Source of the DNA: Cheilinus undulatus
Lineage: Eukaryota; Chordata; Actinopteri; Labriformes; Labridae
Direction of reading: 5' to 3'
Assembly (NCBI RefSeq): GCF_018320785.1
Contig: NC_054865.1
Coordinates: forward strand, 44,724,898-44,788,897
DNA length: 64,000 bases
The translations under genes and the position numbers were made by a program. Of the stretch, positions 12,901 to 24,900 are shown one piece after another (positions within the stretch are counted from its first letter, which is position 1; the number at the start of each line of letters is the position of its first letter). A model generated the notes under the pieces. It worked only from the letters and a program-made list of their open reading frames with translations, was not told the DNA's origin and ran no database searches.

Positions 12901-15900
12901 TTGAACAGAAATCAAACATGAACAGGCAGAGTGACAGAAAATGACTCAGTTCCCTTCCTTTGAATGTTTGTTTCTCTCTATGACTAAGACGGCCCATGGT
13001 GACCCAGCGATACTTGCATCCCTATGGTAAAACTCCAAGTGTCTGCTAGGAAAGCACACGCCTATGGAGTCTACTTGGGTAAAAGGCCAAGAGAAAAACC
13101 CTTCAGGCAGGTGAAATTACTGTAAGCAGCCACCAGCGGGCGCCCTTCTGTAACAGCAAAAATCAGACCTTTTGCCCTTTGCTACTTGTCATCACCTCTC
13201 TCCTGCATGACTTTCTGTCATTGCTTTCAATTTGTAATAAAAGAAAAAATGGGGAAAAAACTAAAAGAAATAGAGTCCTTAAATGAAAAATGAAGGGCAA
13301 ACTTGATCAAATGATTCTGCTATTCTTAAAATTTTATACAAAAAATGAGCCAACTTGGCAGTTTTAAGATTTGGATGACATGCATTAACAATGCAAAAAA
13401 AGGAAAGAACATTCAAGCTACTAGTTTTTAAATGCATCTCATGCATGTTTGGCCCATTCAAGCCTGAGAGTAAGGTGGCCAACTTTTTCTGTAACAATTA
13501 AGGGATAAAATGATAAATATTCTAGCTCAGTGCCACAGCAGTGGTTTGTCCTGAGCAAACCATATTATTATGTAGGTTCAAACCTTGTTTTCTCCCATAA
13601 AGACCTCAAAAATTATGAGCAGATGGAGTTAGGTGGATTGTCAGTTTAGATATTTATTTTACAGGAAATGAATGAAACCACGATCAAGTGTCACATTCTG
13701 TCAGTATTACTTTAAGAGGAACTCATTATAGTGGGAAAATTAATAATCCCGTGATTTAATTGGGATAGCCACCCCTTTAGCCACTTATTGACCTCCTTAG
13801 ACTCTACTTAGAGAACCACTCAAATGAAACTTAATGTTAAATGGTAAGATAAATTGCAGGTTGGAGTCCTTAAAATAAAAAGGGCAAAAGATTGATTTGA
13901 AATACGTGAGGCCTAACTCATCAAGCTCAGTTTTTATGGATAATTCTTACTGCCTTTGTCAGCTTGAATTAGTATTTTCCTAAAAATGCACCACTATTGC
14001 TTATAGCTTTTTTGTTCTGTATCAGCATGCCGTGTTTGGAAATGCTCACCTCTGTGGCCTATTACAAATTCCTGCTGGAATAAAGTACAGCCGGCTTTTA
14101 ATGAGTCACTGCTGGCAGGCTTAACCCATGTCTTCTACGATTACCGTCACGTGTTGCAGCTACAACGTCTTATTTTTGGTCAATTTATCCATATTTCTAT
14201 CCAAACACGTGCACCACAAACACCACCAGCCATAAAAGGAACCTATTTCAGTGATTTTGATGCTGTTGGTATATCTGATGCACCAGAGAAGGGTTATGGC
14301 TTTCATTCCAGGCATGGGTGTGCTGCATGTTGGCTGCATCTCCCTGCGGTCACAGGCCTTTCTTTCTTCATGAGGTTAACAATAAATCTTTCGACAAGTG
14401 GGTTGATTCATTGTATAGCTGGACTGAGGTGGGAAAATTCAGATTAAAAGCATTTAGTACAATCAGGGGGGTTTCTCTGAGGAAATGCTTAACAGGGCTT
14501 TTATTTTGGAAAGCACAAACTAGAAGCATACTTGTACTGTGTTTATCTTGCCTGTGACAGGCAGGTTCTACCAGAGTGGAAACAGAAAGATTCACTAATA
14601 AAGGAAGTTTAGAGAACAATTTTATTAAAAGACCTAATCTGGATCTTCAAGAAATAGACTGCAAACATACTCTACTGATGTGGATGTACATATCTGTCAA
14701 AAAAAGGTAAAGATGTCTTTCTATCAATTGTTTTCCTATCTATTATGGCTGACAACTGCGGGCTGTTCACAGAAACATCAGGCAAGCCCTCTATACTCTA
14801 GATTCAGCATCAGGCACATGAAACACGGCACTCACACAGACAGTCTGAAAGCCCTGATTTATTAACATGCAAACCAAACTGAAAATCAAGCCATGTCTGG
14901 GCCAAGACGTGCATGTCTTGGTGACACTTGATGGCCGTTTAACATGACAGACTACTAAATATCAATTAATCTATCAATCAATCTTTGAGATAACAGATGT
15001 TATCTCAAGATACTTTAGAAAGAGGGCAGGTCTAAACTGTACTCTCTCGTGAGAGCAGTTCTATTCATCATGAGCATAGCACTAGAAGTATTTAGCCCCG
15101 TCATGGTGGTGAGAAAAACCTTCCCTTAAGGGGCAAAATGTCAGATGATCAAATTTAGCATCAGTTAAGTGTTGAGTAGTGATTGCTGGCAGGAAAGGTC
15201 AGTATACAGGACAAGAGGCTGCCTCCCCTGGACAAACAAAAACAAATCAAAACACAGAATGTCCTGGCTAATATGGGATGATTGGCAACCTACCTGGGAC
15301 TACTGAACAGGCTTACAAGAAAAGAGAGCAGCTATCAAACCTACAAGTAAGATCTTTGTTTCTTTGCAAGAATTAAGAAATGCACAGAAAACACATTCCG
15401 CCTCTCTAACTCAGGTGTATAGCATTCAGTGCAGGGGTGTAGATCATGTTGTATGAGAGGATACATACGTCTTGACTGTAGAGTCCGATCCAGTGGGGGA
15501 CTGCCAATCTGTTGACGAGGACAGTGAGGAAAGCCTGGTGGTATGCGTCTGTAATGCTCACTAGGTCAGAGTCGCTCTCTATGCACATATGCATGGCGTC
15601 GTACCAGCTCATGTTGCCAGACACAACCTTGTAGGTGCGGCTCCTGTACTCAATGTTGTCAGGCAGGGGGAGCTGAGAAGAGTGGGCAGGAGGTTTGGAA
15701 ATATCTGTAATAAGAGGAAGAAAATGCAAAGAGAAGACTGATGGTGGATGATAAGACACTAGGGGACATTTTTTAATTAGTGTTTGAGTTACTGTGAGAA
15801 TAATGTATTGATAATGAGCTGTCAGTTACAGCAATCAATGGGAAAAGTTTGACATTTTCGGCACTTAAAAGCCATATGTGACTTTTCCACCTTAATATAG

Positions 15901-18900
15901 AAGTTCTAAAATAGATCTTATAAATTAAGCTATCACATTTAGACACCAGACTCTACCTGACTGATTTTTTAATTCAACTGGTGATACTGACTCTATAGGT
16001 CCATGCAAATTTTTCAGCTGTCACCTCAGTTATACAATAGCAATACATAAAAGTAGTAGATAGTCACCTTTATTAATGATACACCTGACTTAGAAATATC
16101 ACCTTTAACATGTAAAATAATAATGTATTTTAAAGGATCAGAAATATGGAGTGGTCTGAGAGCAAAAGGAGGATGGATGCGCCCAAAAACACCAAAAGAG
16201 GGAATAAAAGAGATGACAGAATCAAAACAAAGATAAAGACACTGAGGGACTCTTACCTTGAGGTTTTTGACAAACAAATCCATAGCTGCTCTCATCACAC
16301 CTCTCATCGTACCACTTCCCTGTCAGGTGGAAGTTGTGATTGTTGGATAGAACTGTGCACGTCGTCTCTCCCACAAATCCACTGAGCCACTCCTCCTCCT
16401 GAAGGGTCAGTGAAGTACACATCAATACACAGACACATGACCACCCATAACATCAAACTGGTTAACATTTCTAGTCAGCTTTTCATTTAACCAGAAACTA
16501 GTATTTGTGCTGTGATATGGTGTTATTGGTTTGTCCAGACTAGAGTGTATTTTATTACTACCTGCAATTACCTGACAATCTTTGTATAATTAATGCCTTG
16601 ATCTTTATTGGTTTTTTTTCCTGTTAGTTTATAATTTGTATGGAAAAAAAGAAAGACAGGAAAGAATCTTTTTTTTTTTCTAATCATTGGTCTGAACTTA
16701 AGAGATTCTGTGTTTAAACAGGTGGGACTCTGGATGTACCCTGAGCTCACTTAAGTAACATGTTGGTTACATTACCAAAAAACATTTATAATATTTTCTA
16801 TTCAAATAACTTTAATTTAACCAGGTAGTTCCTTAGGATTATGATCTCGTTTTTGAGGGAGACCTGGCCAAGACAGCACACCAGTTACAAAAACATAAAA
16901 ATACATAAACATGAGAAAGAAAAGGATAAAACCAGCTATAAGAAGCTGTCACATTTTTCAGTTAGATGGCCTTTTAACATAGTTTTAAATGATCCGGTGG
17001 GACAAGATTTTTCAGATGTACTCTGCAAGTTATTCCAGGTCCAGGGATCAAAATAGGCAAAGGGTCTTTAACCCAAGCTCAGAACAAATCCTTGGAAACC
17101 TATGGATGTAGTACGCTATATGGCTCAGTTAACTGTTTTTCATTTTAGATAATGAAAATAATTTCTTCACTGTTATTTTCCTTCCTTGACTAGCTGACAT
17201 TGTCCATCTAAGCATTTCAGACAGCATCCTTACACCACTAAATACTTTACATAACGCTCTGTAGATTTATCTTAGGGTGTCCATATAGAACATGTTAGAG
17301 ATTACCAATTGGGGGATTACCAGTGAGACTACCAGAAACTTCAGGCTGTGTTTTTTTGGCCACAGGGGGCCCCACACCACACAAACCAAAAGATAAAATA
17401 AGGGTTTTAAATTCCATTTTTTATGTTTGATATCAAAAGCTATTTAATCTATTAATAAATCCATGTAATAAAAACTGAACCATTCATTTTCTTCATGACA
17501 ATAAAGTCTAAATTATTGACTATAGTATTGTAGCAATACAGCATTCAAATAGAAAGTGATAAGATAAAGTATCAACAGCTTGGTAAAATGTTTCTTGATC
17601 ATTTTAAAAGTTTTACCACATTTTGTTCCAGTAATTTCCAGATTTTTTCACTTGTCAAGTTTTGAACAATATAAACTGGTGGTTTTATCTGCACAACAAA
17701 AACAAATCTGTATTATAGGATCTGAACCCATTTCATAATCTTTATTTCTTCTTTTGAATGAACAAATTTAAAGCTTGGATCCTGTTTTATAGCTTTAAAC
17801 TGATCAGAACCTTTGCAGATAAGGGGAAGGTGATTATCTAAATGTTACCCTTCTTTATTTGTTTAAAGATTATTTTGGGGCTTTTTTGCCCTTCTTATGA
17901 TGGGATATCTGAAGACAGACAAGAAATATGAGAAGAGAGAATGGGAAAGACACTTGATTAGGAATCAATCCAATGACCATTACGTAGAAGACTCTAATCT
18001 TTATACCTGGGCTCCTGCTCTACCAGCTGATCTAAACCATTGCCTGTGTTATTCCACTTTTATATACAAATTTTTATATACAAATACAAACACATTCTTG
18101 AGTGTGCAGCTGTGGATAAATCTTTACTGTTTAGAGAAACTTACAGTGATGTAGCTCTTTGGTTCAACTGGAGACCAGTTGGTGTAGCTCACTGTTTTTC
18201 CATTGGTCCATCTCAGTGTGTCGTCATTCGACAGACCAATCCACACACCTACAGAGCTCCCCTGCAGCAACATAGTGATGTAGGCTGCAGAAACAATGGC
18301 GACATAATGATAAATAAAACGACAAACCAAGGCAGTATTCATATCTGACAGGGAGACACACACAGCCAGAGATGAGCTGGCTGAAACGTGACTTTGTCTG
18401 ATTGTGAATGAAATTGCTTCACTTTGCCTCTACCTTGTTCTATCTCATCTTCTATAGCGATCAGCGAACCTTCGAATGACGTGCAGATGGAATGAGCATC
18501 TTTCCAGCTCTTTCCCTCCTTTGGGTTATCAACGAGGTGAAGCAGGAGACACTGTTGACACACAATTACAATGAAAATTCAACACAATACATCAGTATCA
18601 CTCGTAAAACACTAATTATTTTCTTGTTACCATTAAGGCTCTTGTTTTGAGTGGTAAAGAGTCAAAAACTTCTCTCATCTCTCTCAGTCTCCTATCAGTT
18701 TTCTATCAACCATCCAAAATGCATCAAATGGGAAAAAATAAGGGGATTCCTGTTCGAGTTTAGACGCTGCTACAAGGCTTTCTGGTCCTAACAGCCAGGC
18801 AAAAAACTGCACCTACTGTGAATCATTTTGCATTGTACACCTCTGCAATGTTCATAGTCACAGTGTCACATAGCAGGGGCATAATCATCAAAATCTGAAA

Positions 18901-21900
18901 AAAGCTTTGAGAAAGAGAGAGGGGAGAGACATGCAGGGAAGGAACCCCGGGAAGGATATGTACCTGGACCATCTGCCTCCAGGACAATAGTTTTTGCACA
19001 TGGGGCATAAAAACATAACTACGAGGCTATTGGCACAGTCTAAGAGGGATTTTTAGTGCACTGATGAGCTCATTAAATAGTCCTCAGCAGCAGTGGTTCT
19101 CAATTGGTGGGTTGTGAAGCTGTTTCCAGTATATCCATGCTTTCTTTTTTTGGTTTTTGAGTCTTTAGCTCCTTGTCTCAAGGTTTCAACTATTTATTTC
19201 CTGGCCTCCAGGACCCAAAGCTGTTTTTTCTCAGGATATTAAGAAAATTCCTCAATAAATTATCAAATTTCCCTGCTGTTTGGAATAATACATTTAAAGA
19301 AAATGCATGCATGAATGCCATTCTGGAATGGTGGGTTTTTAAACATGTTTAGCATATCCTCTCTTTGTTTAACCAGGTGTTTTTTTCCATTTAAAGTCAA
19401 ACTGCAATATTTTTATGAATGAATTTAAGATGTTGGACATTTTCAAAACATTGGTTCATGATTTCTTATAAAAAGCTGGTGGTGGCTCCTGATGCCTGAC
19501 CAGTTGATAACCACTGCTCTACAGAGAAGTCCACTGGTGTGGGCAGAAGAGTCGGAGAGGCTGTGATTTTAAACATAGTCAGCATGTGCTACCATGTTTC
19601 AGTGTGTGTCTAACCTTGTGACCAAAGTAGAGCCACTTGTCTGGACATCGTCCGATGTAGTGTGGCTCCCTGGGAGTCTCCACCACAGACACCGTCTTTC
19701 TCTTGCACACATATCCGTGGAGATCACCACACTTACTGGTCGACCATCTCCCTGCAGGAAAACCTCATCTCATTAGAGCATATGCAGGCAAACATGTATT
19801 TTGTGTTTCTGCATGTGCACTGCTTCACCTGTTGAAGACGACATGGTGACGCATAACCCAGCTTTTCTTGGGTCACTTCCCTCCGCCCAGTTCTGAAAGT
19901 CAACATCTGTGTGGTCGCTCCACCTGCAGGCAAAGGCACAATTACATATGGCAATCCTACGATACGATATCATACCATATGATGCAATATGACACAATAC
20001 CATCCCATCCCATCCCATGCCATGCCATACTATCCCTTACCATCCCATCTCACCCCACATACCATACCCTACCCTACCCTACCAGACCAGACCAGACCAG
20101 ACCATACCCTACCAGACCAGACCAGACACTACCATACCATACCATACCATACCATACCATACCCTACCATACCCTACCAGACCAGACACTACCATACCAG
20201 ACCATACCATACCATACAGAGCTTAATTGTTATAGTACTGATGTACAACACAGCAAAACATATTACGAACTTACTAACTAACCAACTATAACTAAATATA
20301 ACTGAAAATTAAACTTAAAAAATTGTAAAAAGAAAAAAAAAAAAAAAACATGTTAAAAACACATCAGAAATGTCCCAAATTGCAGTGGATGTTCAAATAA
20401 GTATGAAACAGCAGTAGCACTATCTGCAAAAAAGTACAGTTGCAAGGCAGTTCATATCCCCAAAGCTCCAAAACTAATACAAATTAAACTGCCAAAAAAC
20501 TACATTCAAGCACAGCGAATATACACAAGCCAGTTGCACTTTCGAAATGGAATACAACAGAATAAAGAACAGCAATTTCATCATTATCAGGACATAAGAA
20601 CTGGCAATTAACACATTTTAAAATCTGAATTCATGGTATTAAAATGTATACAAATGATTTCATTTAAGGTAGTGCTTCCTAACTAAAGGTGTGTAACTCA
20701 GCCATTGGAAGGATGTCTGGACATAATGTTGATGTTGTCACACCATTTTGATGCATTCTAATGAATATTTTACAGGCCCACAGCTACTCTTTGATTTAAT
20801 GCTGCTGATTTGTAACTGACAAAAATTATCATTTTTTTTAGATTTAGGTAAAAAAACAATGCATGGACAGCTTATGTGTAAAATGAGAAGAACAACAGAT
20901 GGACAAAAAACTTCCTAGCTATAGCCCAGTACCTCCTGAAGTGTGGGGTGGGCCTACTAGTAGGTACAGCAGGTGGGCTGCGGGAGGCCCTTTACCACAT
21001 ATTAAAACTATAAACACACTTTTTTTTTTAATGAACAGCAAGTACTTGATTACATGTTAGTAGGCTTTTTTAAATCAAAGAAGTAACAAAACACAGCCAG
21101 ATGATTTAGTTTACATGACACCTTTTCAATATTTATTGTGTCTGATGTACAAAGTGGGTGTCATGGTTTGACTGGTTAACTGGTGATGGTCCATCAAGCA
21201 TTCAACTATGCTACATTAATTTTACTAGAAACGGGTTGATGGATGTACATTTTAAAAGATTGATATAAAAAAAACACTGATGGATTGTTAATTGTACGTA
21301 ATGACTGTGCCAACAGTTTCTTCTGATGTCTTTAAAATGAGGCATTCTCATTAGAAATCTTCTGTTTATGAAATAAAAATAATGAGGCAAATACTGTGAG
21401 TCCCATGTTGTGATTGACTGAAGATTTCCCAGAAGATATTCGGACCTCAAACTGGGCCCCTGCTGACGTTTGGGAAAGGCTGCTATAGCCACTAAGCTTT
21501 CTTAAATTTGTATTTACCTCATTTTATATTGTCACTGCGATATGATACTATGCTATCTCACACATTTTTCCTATATTTCTCAGGTCTAACTGTGACTACA
21601 TGAACATCTCTTAACTAAAGATATCAAATGAAGTGTGGACTGCTCTTACAGAAGTAGTCACAGCAACAGTAACATTTTATAACTCACAAAACACACACAC
21701 ACCTGACCTCCTCTCCAGGTTGCGGGATAGAGAGGCCGATCCACCAGTCAGTCGGGCCGAGGGAGAGCTGAAGAGACACAGCAAAAAGGAACAGAGAAAA
21801 AGAAGTTACTTTCAAATCCAGTCTGCTTCTGGCTTTTCAACCATTCAGGCACTCTCTTTGGTCTTTTTCCTCTTTTAGTGCCTTGTTTTGTTCCCTTTAT

Positions 21901-24900
21901 CCCCCGACAAGCTTCAACTACACAAGGGGCTTCTTTTGTGTTGTCCAAAGAGGCTGCTGCCCAAAATACCGCCTTTTTCTTGGTCCCTCTGTTTGGAAGC
22001 ACTCAAGCCTTGAAGTGCATATATGAGGTGCATTTATGCTTTGTCAGTGTTTGTGAACACTTGAGTTTGGATAAGAAACAAGCATGTGGGTGGAGTTTAT
22101 AGTTGTAAATGCAGTTTTTAAACAAGAATTGGCTAAGTGAGACTTTCGAAGAAGCAGAGTTCATTACTTTGACTCGCCTACATAAACTCCTGTATTTAAA
22201 GAGCTCATTCCCACTGAAACAGGCAGAGGATACTCCTTACCTCCTGGTCGTTACACTGGACAATAGGAGAACTTGCTCAAGGAAGACATATAACCAGTGT
22301 TTGCAAAAACCTAACTATGTTTAGAAAAAAACATATTTGAAATGAATATGAATAAGAAATGATTAGTGTATATAATGTTGAATAATGTAGGGGGTAACAG
22401 ACCCGCTTCAGGCGCTCTTTGATGAAGCGCAGCTCCTCTCTGGAGTGAATGGACAGAAGGTGTGCTCCCATCATCTGACAGGCCAGAGAGACGGCATCCC
22501 AGTCGAAGGGCTGCTTTGCCAGCAGGTACTCAGCTCCACGGTAAAACACCCAGGGCTCACTCTCTACGGGGAAGTAGGAGGGACAATAATAAAACCTTAC
22601 ACACATTTATTATTATTACATTTTTAATAAATCTAAGGTGATTATTAATGGATACACAGACATTATAATTTATAAACCTGTAGAACTGTAACAAAGTACT
22701 TAAGAAAGCACAGATAGCACACTTTCTACCAAGAGTCTTTACTACTGTTTTATTTCATGACTACATGGCTAATCTGCAGCAGAATAAAGTTAGATGTAAG
22801 AACAGTTGCAGGGGTCAGAGTAAACATAATCGAAACCTGGCTGGTAAAGATGGGTGGTTGGTATTTCAATCTTAAAAAAAAGAGAGAAAAAAAGAAAGCA
22901 AGAACCACCTCATCTGTAGCACTAGTTTGTTTTAAGCTTAAAACACTGCTATGTTACAAGTTAAAAACAGTATTATTTACAAAAGCCCAAGTTTAGCTTG
23001 GGAAAAAAACTCCAAAAAGGGAAGGCTGTTATTACTTGAGTTCATTAAAGGATCTGTACTTGGATTGTTTCAAAAGAAAAAGACATAAAATACCAAATTG
23101 TACAAAAGGCTTCATGGAGTAAATGCTGCAAAAAATGCCCTGTAAAATTTAATACAAAAGTTTCATGATGCTGGGGATGCACGGCGGCACAGGGGTTAGC
23201 GCTGTTGCCTCACAGCAAGAAGGTCCCTGGTTCACTTCCCGGTCAGGACCCATGGGTGGGTTCTCTCTGTGTACCCCCGCTTCCTCCCACCACCAAAAAC
23301 ATGCTCATCAGGTTAACTGGTGACTCTAAATTGGCCGCAGGTGTGAGTGTGAGCATGTCTGTGTCTCTATGCCAGCCCTGTGATTGACTGGTCATCAGTC
23401 CAGGGTGTACCCTGCCTCTTGCCCAGTGGCAGCTGGGATAGGCTAGAGCACCTCCACGACCCCCAACGGGATAAGCGGTATAGAAAATGGATGGATGGGT
23501 TTCATGATACTGCTTCAATTGATCAAATTAAATCAAAAGAGTTCTCAAACTAAGAATAAAGACTAATTTCAAGCAATCTACTGAGCTCTAGTTTCCCAAA
23601 AACAAGCACATTTTGGCAAAAAAAACTATGCTGTTTGTTTAGCATCAAAACACTCTGAATAAGCAAAGCTTAAAGATCTTAAAACAAGATAAAAAAAATA
23701 CCCTGCTAAATGCATAGAAACAATGCTATCATTACAAACAAAGCCTTTCTAAATACAGTCAGTTTTTGGTATTGTTTCACCCATCTCAGCAACAATTTTC
23801 CTGGTTTGCTTTTAACTCTGTTAAAGCAGAGACATTAAAATGATCTATCATAGCATGCTTTAATAAATAATAAATAAAATGTATAAATAAAATGCTACTC
23901 ACGCTCAGTGTACCAGTAGGGTTTTATCAGCTCATAACCTGCAACATAAATCAGACTTTTGTTACTGACAAAAAGAGCTGATGTATCCTTGTGGAGAGTG
24001 GGAATGTGAGTGTTAGGGCTGGGCAACATATTAAGATATAAAAAAACACTGTTTACAGTAAGAACCACTACCAGTAATATGCTTATTGACAACAAGATAG
24101 TCTACATCAACATGTTTGGACTAAATATGAAACTGTTTCATGTCATTTAGAAGCTTTTATTTCATAAGTTAAAATCATTAGCTATTGATACCTGTTTGGT
24201 ATCAGAGCAACAAAAAATGAAGTCCCAGACTCCCACTATTGGATAAGTTATTTTTTTTCATAAAAAAATATGGAGATAGTATTTCATTAACATATCGCCC
24301 AGCCTTAGTGAGTAAGTTAACCTCTGGCTAGCTTGCAGATCCACTCGTGTTTGGCGTCGCAGGGCTGCGGCATAAGAGTGTTGGTGAGGTCACTGTACAC
24401 GGCACAGTCCCTCCTGTCATCCTCCTCGTTTTTATCCTCTATGAACGACGTCATCACCTCCAAAAATACACATAAATATTAAGGTCTCGCTCCACATCAT
24501 CTTCTACTTCAATGAGGTATGTGAATGTCTCCATATACCTACAGGGGTACTATCTGACCACTCCCAGGCTCCAGGATCCTCAGGGTCTCTCTTATTTAGA
24601 CCCATCCAGAACCAGCGAGCCTCAGTTCTACAAAAGAAACAAAGACAGGGAATTTCTTCAGTGCAATTTAACTTCATAACATTTACACTTAGAAACTGCT
24701 CCCTCTATGCTCTCTCAACACTCACACTTCATTTGCTTGCTCTTGTGGAGGGTCCACCACATTTAGTACCATCCAAAACCCCAGAATGTGAATGCATTTT
24801 TAAACCCTCCATCAGCCAGTCTGCATAAATGCTGACCCAATAAGCAGGTGTTACAACTTTTGCTGTCTGTCATTAAAGTAACTTAAAGTTCCAAGTTGTC

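Noticed and set aside
19958..20219. CRISPR array
   Set aside because: Units are five bases with no spacers and the genome is vertebrate.
19868..20291. Three overlapping long plus-strand open frames, including a 137-codon one
   Set aside because: They come from a pentanucleotide repeat that lacks stop triplets in all frames; the peptides are repeats of HTIPY-type units.
21748..22002. Basic minus-strand open frame upstream of exon 18
   Set aside because: It lies within intron 17 and shows no similarity; exons 17 and 18 join in phase without it.
23172..23300. tRNA gene
   Set aside because: Only a degenerate B-box-like sequence is present, within a SINE-like repeat; no cloverleaf can be formed.
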